64,000 bases of DNA from Pseudolactococcus piscium (GCF_002441695.1 NZ_JXJW01000013.1:17918-81917); one strand, 5' to 3'. Counted from the first letter of the stretch, positions 10,111 through 20,722 are shown. The notes: generated from the letters alone by a model not told the origin. Made by a program: numbers and translations.

Positions 10111-10632
10111 ATGAAAAAACAACTGTTAATTGTTGACGGATATAATATGATTGGGGCATGGACAGAAACCCATCGCCTTTTTCAAGATAATCAACTAGAA
10201 CAAGCAAGGGATATTTTACTTTCAAAGTTATCAAATTATGCGGGATTTGAAGGGATCGAAGTGATTTGTGTCTTTGATGCCCAATATGTACCAGGTGTGG
10301 CAAGTAAGTTTACACACCATAACGTCATGGTCATCTTCACGGAAGAAGATGAAACGGCAGATGCCTATATCGAAAAACTTGCTGGAGAGTGCCAAAATGT
10401 CTTGACGACAGTTTATGTTGCGACAAGTGACTTAGCGGAACAATGGGTGATTTTTTCTCAAGGTGCGATGCGGGTATCTGCAAGAGAACTTGAAGAACGT
10501 GTCAACCTTAGAAAACAAGATTTGACAAGACACAATAAAGTCCTGACAACACAAAAACCACGGACATCTTGGGACGATACACAGCTATCAGATCTCAAAT
10601 CGCTCCTGTTTAAACTAGGAGAACATGAATAG
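10111..10632 (+). CDS. rae1: NYN-domain ribosome-associated endoribonuclease (Rae1/YacP)
   Basis: PIN-like NYN nuclease. In Bacillus subtilis the family enters the ribosomal A site and cuts certain mRNAs. At 173 aa the whole protein is the NYN domain. The acidic residues of the metal site are visible: D in LLIVDGYNMIGAW, D in VICVFDAQY, EEDETADAYIE, and D in YVATSDLAEQ. SARELEERV near the end is also conserved. It follows rlmB closely and precedes degV, likely in one operon. Confidence 0.9.
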   Translation: MKKQLLIVDGYNMIGAWTETHRLFQDNQLEQARDILLSKLSNYAGFEGIEVICVFDAQYVPGVASKFTHHNVMVIFTEEDETADAYIEKLAGECQNVLTTVYVATSDLAEQWVIFSQGAMRVSARELEERVNLRKQDLTRHNKVLTTQKPRTSWDDTQLSDLKSLLFKLGEHE

Positions 10633-10663
10633 GGCCTTGTCAACTAATCAGAAGGGAGTGACG

Positions 10664-11533
10664 ATGACTTATAAAATTGTCACAGATTCAACGACAGATT
10701 TATCAGAAAGCTATATCAGCTCACATGATATCATCATGCTTGGGTTGACAGTCACGCTAGCCGACATCACCTACCAAACGATCGGACCAAACAGATTGTC
10801 AAGTGATTTTTTATTGGAAAAAATGGCTGAAGGCGAAAATCCAGTCACCTCTCAAATTAATGCTGGACAGTTTTTAGAAGTGTTTAAGTCAGTTGTCTTA
10901 GCTGGTGATGACGTACTCTACATTGGGTTTTCATCTGGTCTTTCAGGCACGCTCCAAAGTGCTAAGATGGCTAGAAGTATGCTCTTAGAGGAGATGCCTG
11001 CAGCAAAAATTACGATTTTTGACACCTTAGCAGCGGCGTCAGGAGAAGGGTATTTAGTTAGAGAAGCTGTTCAACTCCGTGATCAAGGGAAATCAGTTGC
11101 TGATTTAGTTGACAGCCTAAAAGAGATAGCACCTCGCTTGCGTAGTTGGGTAATGGCAGATGATTTGTTTCATTTGGCTAGAGGGGGACGGATTTCAAAA
11201 ACGGCCGCAACTGTTGGGACATTAGTGAATATTAAGCCGATTATCGATGTTGATCCAGATGGTAAGCTACGTCAAGTTGGCAAGATTAGAGGCAAGAAAA
11301 AAGCAATCAATTTATTGATTGAAAAGACACTTGACGGATTTGATGATAGATTTCCACAAGTCGTGATTGGCTATTCTGGTAGTCGGGATCTTGCGGAATC
11401 AGTAAAAACAAGATTATTGATGTCGGAGGTCGTGCAGCAAGTTATCTTGACACCACTCGGACCGACAATTGCAACACATACAGGGACAGGAACGCTTGCT
11501 ATTTTCTCTATAGGGAAAATAAAACGCAGCTAA
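10664..11533 (+). CDS. DegV family fatty acid-binding protein
   Basis: DegV proteins bind long-chain fatty acids and act as FakB-type partners of fatty acid kinase. The protein starts MTYKIVTDSTTDLSESY, the classic DegV N-terminus, with IGFSSGLSGTLQSA (lipid headgroup loop, about residue 90) and LARGGRISKT (about 170). I start at ATG 10664 because GGGAG lies just upstream; the frame is open back to 10625 but that part overlaps rae1. Length 289 aa. It is probably the last gene of the rlmB-rae1-degV operon. Confidence 0.9.
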   Translation: MTYKIVTDSTTDLSESYISSHDIIMLGLTVTLADITYQTIGPNRLSSDFLLEKMAEGENPVTSQINAGQFLEVFKSVVLAGDDVLYIGFSSGLSGTLQSAKMARSMLLEEMPAAKITIFDTLAAASGEGYLVREAVQLRDQGKSVADLVDSLKEIAPRLRSWVMADDLFHLARGGRISKTAATVGTLVNIKPIIDVDPDGKLRQVGKIRGKKKAINLLIEKTLDGFDDRFPQVVIGYSGSRDLAESVKTRLLMSEVVQQVILTPLGPTIATHTGTGTLAIFSIGKIKRS

Positions 11534-11554
11534 AAAGTTATTAATAAATTACAG

Positions 11555-11589
11555 AAATCACAGTAAATATCTTGTTTTGCTGTGATTTT
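11555..11589 (+). terminator. inverted repeat after degV
   Basis: A perfect 9-bp stem AAATCACAG / CTGTGATTT with a 16-nt loop and a short TTTT. The 3' arm overlaps the ftsA promoter spacer. Confidence 0.55.
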
Positions 11590-11599
11590 GTGTTAAAAT
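11572..11599 (+). promoter_or_regulatory. promoter of ftsA
   Basis: TTGTTT, 16-bp spacer, TGT-TAAAAT (11594-11599, extended). Confidence 0.55.
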
Positions 11600-11692
11600 G
11601 AAAAAGAGTGTTTATGCTGATGGTCAGTGTGATGACTTTTTATACAATTAAACTTTAAAAATGATGAATAGATAATGGAAGGAGTCGCTTTA

Positions 11693-13063
11693 ATGGCCAA
11701 AAGTGGACTTTATACGGGACTTGATATAGGAACTAACACGATTAAAGTGCTAGTTGCTGAATATGTCTCTGGTGAAATGAATATAATTGGTGTCGGAAAT
11801 GCAAAATCTGACGGATTGAAAAATGGGACAATTGTTGATATCGAAAAGGTATCTCAAGCAATTCGAAAAGCTGTAAATGCTGCAGAAGAACGCGCAGGCA
11901 TCCAAATCAAAGGGTTGAATGTAGCTGTTCCAGCTAATCGACTTGAAGTTGATGCGTGTCAAGGCATGGTAACAATCAACAGTGAATCAAAAGAAGTTGT
12001 TGAAAGTGATATTAGCCAGGTCGTTTCTAGCGCGCTTATGCGTGGGATGATGCCTGAACGTGAAATCATTGCGGTTGAACCCAAAGAGTTCACTGTAGAT
12101 GGTTTCTCTGGTATATCAGATCCGAGAGGGATGTTTGGTGTTCGTCTTGAAATGAAGGGGCTTGTTTACACAGGACCTAAGACATTGGTACATAACATCC
12201 GCCGTGCAGTTGAGCGTGCAGGATTGATAGTGGACAATATCGTCATTGCGCCGCTAGCTATAGCACACCACGTGTTGACTGAAGGTGAACGTGAATTTGG
12301 CACAGTTGTCATCGATCTTGGTGCTGGTCAAACAACCGTACTTGCAATTCGAGATCAAGAGTTACAGTTTGCACATATTATACCTGAAGGTGGAGACTAT
12401 ATTACTAAAGACATCTCTACAGTCTTAAATACCTCTCTTGATCAAGCAGATAGCTTGAAATTAAATTATGGAGAAGCCTCAACTGCACGTGCAAGTCAAG
12501 AGGAGAAATTCCCAGTATCAGTTGTTGGCCATATGGAACCTCTTGAAATTACAGAATATTATCTTTCTGAAATTGTTGAGGCACGGTTAACACAAATTTT
12601 TTCTCGCGTTCGTCAAGATTTGGAGCGGTCTCGTGGCTTAAATTTACCGGGAGGCATTGTCCTACTTGGTGGTGCTGCGGCGATGCCAGGTGTTGCTGAA
12701 CTTGCAACTGAAATTATTGGTACAAATGTCAGATTATATGTACCAAATGAGATGGGACTTCGTAACCCAACATTTGCTCAAGTCATCTCGATAGTAGATT
12801 ATGTTGGTAGTCGCTCAGAAATTGAAAATCTTGTGACTCTAGCAGCAGCTGGTAATGCTGTATTCAGTGAACCAGTTGTTGACACGCAAGCAACGTATCG
12901 TGAACCTGTCGTATCGTTTTCAGAAAATAATTTCGTACAAACAGCAGATGAGACAAGTTATGCTGTACCAGTATCACAATCAAATGTACCTAAACAAACT
13001 AAAGAACCTAAAGAAGGTCTTGTAGATAAAGTCCGAAACCTTTTCGGTAGTATGTTTGATTGA
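11693..13063 (+). CDS. ftsA: cell division protein FtsA
   Basis: Actin-like ATPase that tethers FtsZ to the membrane. At 456 aa it shows the phosphate-1 motif GLYTGLDIGTNTIKVLVAE, the FtsA-specific 1C domain, VVIDLGAGQTTVLAI (phosphate 2, about residue 205), and GIVLLGGAAAMPGVAELA (adenosine). The last residues, LVDKVRNLFGSMFD, form the amphipathic membrane-targeting helix after a Gln/Ser-rich linker. The start at 11693 is set by GGAAGGAG 9 nt upstream; the earlier ATG at 11675 contains that ribosome site. ftsZ follows. Confidence 0.96.
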   Translation: MAKSGLYTGLDIGTNTIKVLVAEYVSGEMNIIGVGNAKSDGLKNGTIVDIEKVSQAIRKAVNAAEERAGIQIKGLNVAVPANRLEVDACQGMVTINSESKEVVESDISQVVSSALMRGMMPEREIIAVEPKEFTVDGFSGISDPRGMFGVRLEMKGLVYTGPKTLVHNIRRAVERAGLIVDNIVIAPLAIAHHVLTEGEREFGTVVIDLGAGQTTVLAIRDQELQFAHIIPEGGDYITKDISTVLNTSLDQADSLKLNYGEASTARASQEEKFPVSVVGHMEPLEITEYYLSEIVEARLTQIFSRVRQDLERSRGLNLPGGIVLLGGAAAMPGVAELATEIIGTNVRLYVPNEMGLRNPTFAQVISIVDYVGSRSEIENLVTLAAAGNAVFSEPVVDTQATYREPVVSFSENNFVQTADETSYAVPVSQSNVPKQTKEPKEGLVDKVRNLFGSMFD

Positions 13064-13159
13064 TTGGCTATAATCAAAATTAAGGTGAGACAACTTAAAA
13101 AAGTAGTTGGCTCATGTTTTGTTTGATTGAGATAAAAATGAATTTGGAGATATAAAATA

Positions 13160-14422
13160 ATGGAATTTTCATTTGACGAAGCGCTCACTCAAGGCGCTGT
13201 AATTAAAGTTATTGGTGTTGGTGGTGCAGGTGGTAATGCTGTAAACCGCATGGTTGAAGAAGGTGTTTCAGGTGTTGAATTTATTGCCGCAAATACTGAT
13301 GTTCAAGCACTACGTGCATCAAAAGCGGATACGGTCATTCAACTCGGACCAAAATTGACGCGTGGCTTAGGTGCAGGTTCAAAACCAGATGTAGGCCAAA
13401 AAGCTGCTGAGGAATCAGCTGAGACGATTGAGCAAGCCTTGCAAGGGTCGGATATGGTTTTCATCACTGCTGGTATGGGAGGCGGAACTGGTACCGGTGC
13501 TGCGCCTGTCATTGCTCAAATCTCTCGTGAGTTAGGTGCTTTGACAGTTGGTGTTGTAACACGTCCATTTGGTTTTGAAGGCTCTAAACGTGGCTACTTT
13601 GCCTCTGAGGGGATTGAACTCTTAAAATCATCTGTTGACACGCTACTCATCATTTCAAATAATAACTTACTTGAAATTGTCGATAAGAAAACACCTTTGA
13701 AAGAAGCCTTGCAAGAGGCTGATAACGTCTTACGTCAAGGTGTTCAAGGTGTAACAGATTTAATTACTAATCCTGGTATGATTAACCTAGACTTTGCTGA
13801 TGTCAAAACAGTAATGGCAAATAAAGGTGATGCACTAATGGGTATCGGTGTTGCTAGTGGTGAAGACCGTGTCATCGAAGCAACGCGTAAAGCCATTTAC
13901 TCACCATTGCTTGAGACAACCATCGAAGGTGCTGAAAATGTCTTGCTTAATGTCACAGGTGGTATGGACATGAGCTTGACAGAAGCACAAGATGCATCAG
14001 AGCTTGTCATCCAAGCTGCTGGTAATGATGTGAATATCCTCTTAGGTACATCAATTGATGACAGCTTGCAAGATGAAATTCGTGTTACTGTTGTTGCAAC
14101 TGGCGTATCAGAGGAAGACGTTCAAAAAGCAATGCCTCGTCAAACGATGAGTGCACCTGTTTCAGAACAGCCTAGACGCCGTGTTTTAGGCTCATCAAAT
14201 ATTGATGCTGCAAAAGACAATTTTGGGTCTCGTCAAAAGACAGCAACACCTGAAAGTTCAGCACCTGAATCAGCATTTGGTAGCTGGGATATCCGTAAGG
14301 AAAATTCAGTTCGTCAAACACCATCAGAGTCGACGAATACGTCAGGCGTTAATACATTTGGTGGCACAACAACTTCAGCAAACAATGATGATTTAGATAT
14401 CCCACCATTTTTGAAGCGTTAA
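13160..14422 (+). CDS. ftsZ: cell division protein FtsZ
   Basis: Tubulin-like GTPase forming the division ring. At 420 aa it has [13 protein letters not shown] (GTP site), NTDVQAL, the tubulin signature [10 protein letters not shown] (about residue 107) and the T7 loop around [11 protein letters not shown]. After a Gln/Thr/Ser-rich linker it ends in [11 protein letters not shown], the conserved tail that binds FtsA and SepF. GGAG lies about 10 nt upstream. It is followed after one base by yggS, part of the standard dcw tail. Confidence 0.98.
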   Translation: MEFSFDEALTQGAVIKVIGVGGAGGNAVNRMVEEGVSGVEFIAANTDVQALRASKADTVIQLGPKLTRGLGAGSKPDVGQKAAEESAETIEQALQGSDMVFITAGMGGGTGTGAAPVIAQISRELGALTVGVVTRPFGFEGSKRGYFASEGIELLKSSVDTLLIISNNNLLEIVDKKTPLKEALQEADNVLRQGVQGVTDLITNPGMINLDFADVKTVMANKGDALMGIGVASGEDRVIEATRKAIYSPLLETTIEGAENVLLNVTGGMDMSLTEAQDASELVIQAAGNDVNILLGTSIDDSLQDEIRVTVVATGVSEEDVQKAMPRQTMSAPVSEQPRRRVLGSSNIDAAKDNFGSRQKTATPESSAPESAFGSWDIRKENSVRQTPSESTNTSGVNTFGGTTTSANNDDLDIPPFLKR

Positions 14423-14423
14423 T

Positions 14424-15098
14424 ATGACACTTATTGAAAAAGTTCAAGCAGTATTAAATAAGGTCAGTCTTGCTGAGGGACAGTCAACATCAAAAAAAAA
14501 TAAGCCGACGACTGTTGTCGGTGTTACAAAATATGTTGATGCGCAAAAAGCTCGAGAACTTGTTTTGGCAGGTATAACTGATATTGGTGAAAATAGGGTT
14601 GAATTATTCCTTGACAAATATGAACAGTTGGCTGAATTATCAGTTAATTGGCATTTGATTGGGACATTACAGCGTCGTAAGGTTAAAGACGTCATCAACT
14701 TAGTTGATTACTTCCATGCCCTAGATTCTGTTAAATTAGCGCAAGAAATTGATAAGCGCGCTGATCATACCATCAAATGTTTCTTACAAGTCAATATTTC
14801 AGGTGAAGCAAGTAAGCACGGGGTATTGCCTGATGCGTTAGCTCAAGTCTTACCAGAATTTTCAAGGTTTACTAACATTGAAATTGTTGGTTTAATGACG
14901 ATGATGCCATTAGGCGCAACAGAAGCAGAACTGGCAGATTTCTTTGAACAAGCAAAGACGTTACAAGAAACAATAGCCAGTCAAAAATTACCAAATATAC
15001 CATGTACAGAATTGTCGATGGGGATGAGTCAAGATTATCAGCAAGCAATTAAGCATGGTGCTACTTTTGTCAGAATTGGTAGTGAATTTTTTAAATAG
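14424..15098 (+). CDS. yggS: pyridoxal 5'-phosphate homeostasis protein (YggS/YlmE)
   Basis: PLP-binding alanine-racemase-fold protein, non-catalytic, which buffers PLP. Signatures: VGVTKYVDAQKAREL (PLP lysine K in VTKY), GENRVELFLDKY, WHLIGTLQRRK, LQVNISGEASKHG, and MGMSQDYQQAIKHGATFVRIG. Length 224 aa. It starts two bases after the ftsZ stop, so translation is probably coupled. Confidence 0.93.
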   Translation: MTLIEKVQAVLNKVSLAEGQSTSKKNKPTTVVGVTKYVDAQKARELVLAGITDIGENRVELFLDKYEQLAELSVNWHLIGTLQRRKVKDVINLVDYFHALDSVKLAQEIDKRADHTIKCFLQVNISGEASKHGVLPDALAQVLPEFSRFTNIEIVGLMTMMPLGATEAELADFFEQAKTLQETIASQKLPNIPCTELSMGMSQDYQQAIKHGATFVRIGSEFFK

Positions 15099-15156
15099 AC
15101 AATAGGTCTATATTGTCTAAAAAATAGAGATGACTAGAGTAAGTAGGTAAAAATTA

Positions 15157-15705
15157 ATGGCATTCAAAGATTACATTGAAAAAGCAAAAGATTATTTTAA
15201 TTTAGGTGAAGAGGATGAAGCGGGAACGGTTAATCGACAGAGACCGCAAGTGGTTCAAAACCCAACACCAGTTCAACCGCAGATGCAGGCGGTAAATAAC
15301 CCTTCACCTCAAGAAACAGAGGTAAAAATGGAACGAAAGCAAGTTCGTCAATCAGAGGCTGCTACTCAGAATATGCGACAAGCCACACAACAACGTCAGG
15401 TGAATACGTCAAGCATTATACCAACGATAGCAATTAAGGAACCAGCTGCTTATGATAATATCATGGAGTCAGCAAAAATTGTTCGTAATGGCGAAAGTGT
15501 ACTGGTCAATTTTAAAAATATGGGTGATCAACAAGCACGTCGGTCAATCGACTTTCTAACGGGTGTTGTCTTCACCATTGATGGTGATATTCAAAATGTT
15601 GGCGGACAAATATTTTTATTGACACCAAATGGTATGACTGTAGATGCTGAAAAAGAAATGAGTATTCTTGCTGGTCGAAATTTTGAAGGAATGGATGCTT
15701 TCTAA
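15157..15705 (+). CDS. sepF: cell division protein SepF
   Basis: FtsZ-binding ring protein. An N-terminal amphipathic membrane helix (AFKDYIEKAKDYFNLG) is followed by a Gln/Pro-rich linker (about 25-85) and the SepF domain (AYDNIMESAKIVRNGESVLVNF... RRSIDFLTGVVFTIDGDIQNVGGQIFLLTP). Length 182 aa. Its stop overlaps the start of yggT by one base. Confidence 0.95.
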   Translation: MAFKDYIEKAKDYFNLGEEDEAGTVNRQRPQVVQNPTPVQPQMQAVNNPSPQETEVKMERKQVRQSEAATQNMRQATQQRQVNTSSIIPTIAIKEPAAYDNIMESAKIVRNGESVLVNFKNMGDQQARRSIDFLTGVVFTIDGDIQNVGGQIFLLTPNGMTVDAEKEMSILAGRNFEGMDAF

Positions 15706-15950
15706 TGCTACTTTATTTTCTATATAAATTGATTACAGTTTATGAATGGATTTTAATTATTCATGCATTCATGAGCTGGGCACCGGATATTCGCAATAGT
15801 CAAGTTGGCCGCATCATTGAGAAACTGTCGAGACCTTTTTTATCTATCTTTGATCGGTTACCCCTCCAATTTGGTGGACTAGATTTCACTATCGTTGTGG
15901 CAATCATTGCCTTGAATGCGATTCAACGCTTGTTGCTTATGATTGCCTGA
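15705..15950 (+). CDS. yggT: YggT family membrane protein
   Basis: An 81-aa membrane protein with two transmembrane helices at about 2-22 and 58-78, and the YggT motif SWAPDIRNSQVGRIIEKLSRPFL between them. Function is not established; the family sits in dcw clusters of Gram-positives. It overlaps sepF and ylmH by one base at each end (TAATG and TGATG), so it is translationally coupled. Confidence 0.9.
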   Translation: MLLYFLYKLITVYEWILIIHAFMSWAPDIRNSQVGRIIEKLSRPFLSIFDRLPLQFGGLDFTIVVAIIALNAIQRLLLMIA

Positions 15951-16747
15951 TGTCTCAAGATATATATCAGCATTTTAGGCCTAGTGAACGTGTTTTTATT
16001 GATAAGGTGACCGATTGGCTGGAGAAAGTCTCTGATACTTATAGCATTGTTGTGACAGATTTCTTAAATCCAAGGCAGTATTTCATTCTGCAAACAATGA
16101 TGAATGGTTATAATAAAGATGACCTGCAAGTCTTTACGAGTGCATCGATTGTTGATACCGAGTATGTCAAGTTAATTTTAGCACCTAGTTATTATGAGCT
16201 AGATATACTTGATTTTGATTTAGCTTGCTTACAGATAGACTTTGCTAGTAAATTTGTGACGCTAAAACATGCACAGATACTAGGGACGTTGCTTGGAGAA
16301 ACTGGTCTGGATAGATTGAAGATTGGTGATATATCAGTACATCAATCGTTCGCACAGGTATGTGTGAGTAAAAAAATGGTATCGGTTTTTACGGAGTCTG
16401 TATCTAAGATTGCACGAAGTGGTGTCAAAATTAGTGAAGTATCACCCAATGACTTTATAAGGCTACCAGAACAAGCAACAAATCAGGTAGTGATGCTGTC
16501 AAGTTTACGTATAGACAAAGCGATAGCGAGTATTTTCAACAAATCTCGTAGTCTAGCACAAGGGTTAATACAGTCTAGTAAAGTAAAAGTCAATTATACA
16601 GAAATTATGCAGAATGACTTTGAATTAACGACAGGAGACCTCATTAGTGTTAGAGGATTAGGTAGAGTTAAGATAGGTCAGAACCTAGGTTTGACAAAAA
16701 AAGATAAGGTTAGGATTGAAGTCCAAATCATATCAAGTCAAAAATAG
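15950..16747 (+). CDS. ylmH: YlmH family RNA-binding protein (S4 domain)
   Basis: In Bacillus, YlmH binds stalled 50S subunits and acts in ribosome rescue. The 265-aa protein has the YlmH N-terminal region and a C-terminal S4 RNA-binding domain (SLRIDKAIASIFNKSRSLAQGLIQSSKVKVNYTEI, split here by the S4 helix-turn pattern). It is coupled to yggT and precedes divIVA. Confidence 0.9.
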   Translation: MSQDIYQHFRPSERVFIDKVTDWLEKVSDTYSIVVTDFLNPRQYFILQTMMNGYNKDDLQVFTSASIVDTEYVKLILAPSYYELDILDFDLACLQIDFASKFVTLKHAQILGTLLGETGLDRLKIGDISVHQSFAQVCVSKKMVSVFTESVSKIARSGVKISEVSPNDFIRLPEQATNQVVMLSSLRIDKAIASIFNKSRSLAQGLIQSSKVKVNYTEIMQNDFELTTGDLISVRGLGRVKIGQNLGLTKKDKVRIEVQIISSQK

Positions 16748-16774
16748 TAGGGCAATAGATGGAAAGGTGAACTG

Positions 16775-17506
16775 ATGAGTTTAAATAGTTTAGATATTCA
16801 AAATAAAACATTTGAAACCAAAATGCGTGGCTATAATAAGGCTGACGTAGATGATTTTCTTGATTTGATTATTAGAGATTATGATGGATTTTCTGAAAAG
16901 ATAAAAGACCAAGAGCGTGAACTAAAAAGTTTACGTGAGCGTGTCGAATCTTTTGAAGGGATGAAAGACTCTCTAAATAAATCAATCGTCGTTGCACAGA
17001 GTGCTGCTGATAATTTAAAAGAGCATGCAATTAATGAAGCAAACGGTATCACAGGAGAAGCTGGTCAAAAAGCACAGTATATTCTGGAGTCTGCCAAAAA
17101 AGAAGCAGGTGTCATCCTTAATTCTGCTTCAGATGACGCACGTCGTTTGGTAAAAGAAACAGATGAACTGAAACGTAAGATGAGAATCTACCACCAACGC
17201 ATGGCTTTGATGGTAGAGTCACAACTTGAAGGGATTAAATCTCGGGAATGGGAAGAAATTCTTAAGCCAACAGCTACTTACATTGGTGATGGTGTCGATA
17301 AGCTAAAAGAAATTATCGAGACACATGAAGGTAACACTGTCCAAATTAGTCAGACTGTAAGCGAAGTATCAGCGATACTTGACTTACAGGATGAGGAAAA
17401 AAATACAGAAGCGTTAGCTAATCTTGAAAGTAGTACGGATGCTAATTTAGCAACAAGTACAGAAAGCAAGACAAGCAGTGACACATCAGACGATTCTGAA
17501 GCATAA
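16775..17506 (+). CDS. divIVA: cell division initiation protein DivIVA
   Basis: Coiled-coil scaffold binding curved membranes at septa and poles. The N-terminal lipid-binding motif SLDIQNKTFETKMRGYNKADVDDFLD is at the start of the 243-aa protein, followed by long coiled coil (about 30-190) and an acidic Ser/Thr-rich tail. AAAGGTG precedes the start. It closes the division cluster; the ileS T-box begins within 15 bases of its stop. Confidence 0.94.
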   Translation: MSLNSLDIQNKTFETKMRGYNKADVDDFLDLIIRDYDGFSEKIKDQERELKSLRERVESFEGMKDSLNKSIVVAQSAADNLKEHAINEANGITGEAGQKAQYILESAKKEAGVILNSASDDARRLVKETDELKRKMRIYHQRMALMVESQLEGIKSREWEEILKPTATYIGDGVDKLKEIIETHEGNTVQISQTVSEVSAILDLQDEEKNTEALANLESSTDANLATSTESKTSSDTSDDSEA

Positions 17507-17516
17507 AACAAGACCG

Positions 17517-17747
17517 CGTCCGTAACTGATATTTACAGCGAGCAAGAGATGGTGTAAGCCTTGCAATCACTCAGTTTAGGACGATCAACTTGTCTATACC
17601 CATCTCTAGTTAACATCTGTTATAAAAGAGGTGATGCAGGTATACTTTTATAAAGACTGGTCTTCTTTATCGGACCACTGAGACTTGTTTTTACAAGTGA
17701 ATTAGGGTGGTACCACGGCTTTTCGTCCCTTTCGGAAAGCTTTTTTT
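17517..17747 (+). promoter_or_regulatory. T-box riboswitch, isoleucine specifier, upstream of ileS
   Basis: Stem I is closed by GTCC/GGAC (17518-17521 with 17579-17582) and AACTGA/TCAGTT. The 3' side of the specifier loop holds ATC at 17566-17568, an Ile codon. The T-box core AGGGTGGTACCACG is at 17704-17717. The terminator GCTTTTC / GGAAAGC plus seven T is at 17718-17747. Uncharged tRNA-Ile should stabilise the antiterminator and let ileS be transcribed. Confidence 0.95.
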
Positions 17748-17842
17748 ATTACTTTTTTATTTGAGACAAGAGATGTTGCCGTCGAGATAACCTGGTAAGA
17801 CAAGCAATACTGAGTGATTAACAATTTGTATAAAAAATGAAA

Positions 17843-17896
17843 GTGAGGTTTGAGATGACAGTTAACTGCCATCTCATAATTGACTATGAAAATTAA
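17843..17896 (+). promoter_or_regulatory. hairpin and overlapping mini-ORF at the ileS ribosome site
   Basis: GTGAGG (17843-17848) is the only Shine-Dalgarno near ileS, but lies 37 nt before its ATG. Between them, GAGATG-A-CAG / CTG-C-CATCTC (17853-17876) folds into a hairpin. GTGAGG also serves a 13-codon reading frame (ATG 17855, stop 17894-17896) that overlaps the ileS start in another frame. This suggests structure-bridged or coupled initiation. Confidence 0.5.
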
Positions 17897-20684
17897 AGAT
17901 ACTTTAAATCTTGGTAAAACAGCATTCCCAATGCGTGCAGGACTACCAAACAAAGAACCTAAAATGCAAGAGGCTTGGGATGAAGCGAAACTCTATGAAA
18001 ATCGCTTGAAAGAAAATGCGGGTAAACCTTCATTTATTTTACATGATGGCCCTCCATATGCAAATGGAGATATCCATGTCGGTCATGCCTTAAACAAAAT
18101 TTCTAAAGATATGATCATGCGCTATAAAAATATGGCGGGATTTCGTGCACCCTATGTACCTGGTTGGGATACGCATGGCTTACCAATTGAACAAGTTTTA
18201 ACCAAAAAAGGGATCAAGCGTAAAGAGCTTGATCGTGCAGCATATCTTAGAATGTGTCAAGAATACGCTTTAACACAGGTTGATTTGCAACGTAAAGGGT
18301 TCAAGTCTTTGGGTGTCTTGGGCGATTGGGAAAATCCATATATTACCCTAAAACCAGAATTTGAGGCAGCTCAAATTCGCGTATTTGGTAAAATGGCAGA
18401 GAAGGACTATATTTATAAGGGTGCAAAACCAATCTATTGGTCGCCATCATCTGAGAGTTCTCTTGCTGAAGCTGAGATTGAATACCAAGACGTACGCTCA
18501 GCCTCTATCTACATCGCTTTTAAAGCAGTTGATACCAAAGGACTTTTACCAAATGATTCAGAGTTCATCATCTGGACGACAACACCATGGACAATTCCAT
18601 CCAACCAAGGTATCTTTACCCATCCTGACTATGACTATGTTTTAGTTGGGGTTAATGATCGCAAATTTGTCGTTGCATCTGAACTGCTAAATACCGTTGC
18701 TGAGAAATTGGCATGGGAAAATTACGAAGTCTTGCAAACAGTCAAAGGATCAGACTTAGACGGTATGGTAGCTAAGCATCCTTTTTACGACCGTGATGCG
18801 CTTGTCATGAATGCGGATTACGTTACCTTAGATTCAGGTACAGGACTTGTACACGTTGCGCCTGGCCATGGTGAAGATGACTATGTTTACAGTCGCAAGT
18901 ACAAGCTTGATGTCTTGTCGCCGATTGATGATCGTGGCTACTATACAAATGAAGCACCTGGTTTTGAAGGTTTGTTTTACGACGAAGGTAATAAAAAAGT
19001 GAGTGAGCTATTAAGTGAATCAGGTGCCTTATTAAAACTTGATTTCTTTACCCATAGTTATCCACATGACTGGCGTACTAAAAAACCGGTTATTTACCGT
19101 GCAACACCACAATGGTTCGCCTCTATTGATAAATTCCGTGACAACATTCTATCTGAAGTAGAACGCGTTGATTGGGTCATTCCGTGGGGCAAAACACGCC
19201 TCTATAATATGATTCGTGATCGTGGCGATTGGGTGATCAGTCGTCAACGTGCTTGGGGTGTCCCATTACCTATCTTCTATGCAGAAGATGGCACAGCAGT
19301 TATCACACCAGAAACAACTGAACATATCGCATCATTGTTTGCAGAAAATGGCTCAATTATCTGGTGGGAACGTGATGCCAAAGACTTATTGCCTGAAGGA
19401 TTTACACATCCTGGTTCGCCAAATGGTATTTTTACTAAAGAAACGGATATCATGGATGTCTGGTTTGATTCAGGCTCATCATGGAACGGCGTGCTAAATC
19501 AAAGAGAAGAACTAAATTATCCAGCAGACCTTTACCTAGAAGGATCAGACCAGTATCGTGGGTGGTTCAATTCATCTATCACAACGTCAGTTGCTGTAAA
19601 TGGGATTGCACCATACAAGGCTGTCCTATCACAAGGATTTGTACAAGATGCCAAGGGTCGTAAGTTCTCTAAATCTTTGGGCAATGGGATTGCACCAAAA
19701 GATGTCACTAAACAATATGGTGCTGATATCCTTAGATTATGGGTTGCCAGTGTCGACAGTACATCTGACGTCCGTGTGTCAATGGACTTGATTGGTCAAA
19801 CATCAGAATCTTACCGTAAAATCAGAAATACACTACGTTTCTTGATTGCCAATACATCAGATTTTGATAAAGCAAAAGATGCGATTGCGTTTGATGACTT
19901 GCATGGATCTGATAAGTATATGCTAGTTAGATTAAATCAAGTCATCACTGCAGTTCGTGAAGCGTACGATCGCTATAGCTTTATGGATGTTTATCGCACG
20001 ATCTTTAATTTCTTGACAAACGATTTATCAGCCTTTTATCTTGATTTTGCAAAAGATATTGTTTATATTGCGTCAGAAACAAGCTCAGATCGTAGACGGA
20101 TGCAAACTGTTATGTATGAAGTCTTGGTAACATTAACTAAACTCTTAGTACCTGTTATTCCGCATACTGCAGAAGAAATTTGGACATATTTAGAACAAGA
20201 AGAAGCGGCCTATGCTTATTTAACTGAGATGCCAACAGCTTCGGATATCCCAAATTCAGATGAGATATTGGATGTTTGGACAGCCTTTCTAGAGTTCCGT
20301 ACATCAGTACATAAAGCACTAGAAATCTCTAGAGATGAAAAAGTGATTGGTAAATCGCTTGAAGCTAGTGTGACTGTTCATCCTGATGATGTCACAAAAG
20401 TGTTGCTCAAAACAATCGGTATGGCAGAAGACATTGCGACCTTACTCATCGTATCGGAATTCAACCTTTCTGATCAACCGCTATCGGATGTCACCTTGAC
20501 AGTCTCAGATAATGACATCATGGTTGTACATGCATCTGGTCATGTTTGCCAACGTTGTCGACGTACTGATGAGACGGTTGGTAAAAATGAGAATCCAAAC
20601 TATGTGGAACTTTGTGACAACTGTTCGCATATTGTTAATGCGACATTCCCAGAAGTTGCTGTTGATGGATTTGAAGCGAAATAA
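17886..20684 (+). CDS. ileS: isoleucyl-tRNA synthetase
   Basis: Class I synthetase charging tRNA-Ile. At 932 aa it has the HIGH-type motif in [16 protein letters not shown] (about residue 57), a CP1 editing domain containing [12 protein letters not shown], the KMSKS-type motif [11 protein letters not shown] (about 593), and a C-terminal zinc site CQRCRR...CDNC. ATG 17886 is chosen because it gives [21 protein letters not shown], the usual start; TTG at 17880 is in frame but equally lacks a ribosome site. It is controlled by the upstream T-box. Confidence 0.97.
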   Translation: MKIKDTLNLGKTAFPMRAGLPNKEPKMQEAWDEAKLYENRLKENAGKPSFILHDGPPYANGDIHVGHALNKISKDMIMRYKNMAGFRAPYVPGWDTHGLPIEQVLTKKGIKRKELDRAAYLRMCQEYALTQVDLQRKGFKSLGVLGDWENPYITLKPEFEAAQIRVFGKMAEKDYIYKGAKPIYWSPSSESSLAEAEIEYQDVRSASIYIAFKAVDTKGLLPNDSEFIIWTTTPWTIPSNQGIFTHPDYDYVLVGVNDRKFVVASELLNTVAEKLAWENYEVLQTVKGSDLDGMVAKHPFYDRDALVMNADYVTLDSGTGLVHVAPGHGEDDYVYSRKYKLDVLSPIDDRGYYTNEAPGFEGLFYDEGNKKVSELLSESGALLKLDFFTHSYPHDWRTKKPVIYRATPQWFASIDKFRDNILSEVERVDWVIPWGKTRLYNMIRDRGDWVISRQRAWGVPLPIFYAEDGTAVITPETTEHIASLFAENGSIIWWERDAKDLLPEGFTHPGSPNGIFTKETDIMDVWFDSGSSWNGVLNQREELNYPADLYLEGSDQYRGWFNSSITTSVAVNGIAPYKAVLSQGFVQDAKGRKFSKSLGNGIAPKDVTKQYGADILRLWVASVDSTSDVRVSMDLIGQTSESYRKIRNTLRFLIANTSDFDKAKDAIAFDDLHGSDKYMLVRLNQVITAVREAYDRYSFMDVYRTIFNFLTNDLSAFYLDFAKDIVYIASETSSDRRRMQTVMYEVLVTLTKLLVPVIPHTAEEIWTYLEQEEAAYAYLTEMPTASDIPNSDEILDVWTAFLEFRTSVHKALEISRDEKVIGKSLEASVTVHPDDVTKVLLKTIGMAEDIATLLIVSEFNLSDQPLSDVTLTVSDNDIMVVHASGHVCQRCRRTDETVGKNENPNYVELCDNCSHIVNATFPEVAVDGFEAK

Positions 20685-20696
20685 TAATAAAAAAGA

Positions 20697-20722
20697 AAAT
20701 CAGACTTAGGCCTGATTTTTTT
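20697..20722 (+). terminator. terminator after ileS
   Basis: AAATCAG / CTGATTT stem with seven T at its 3' side. Confidence 0.88.
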
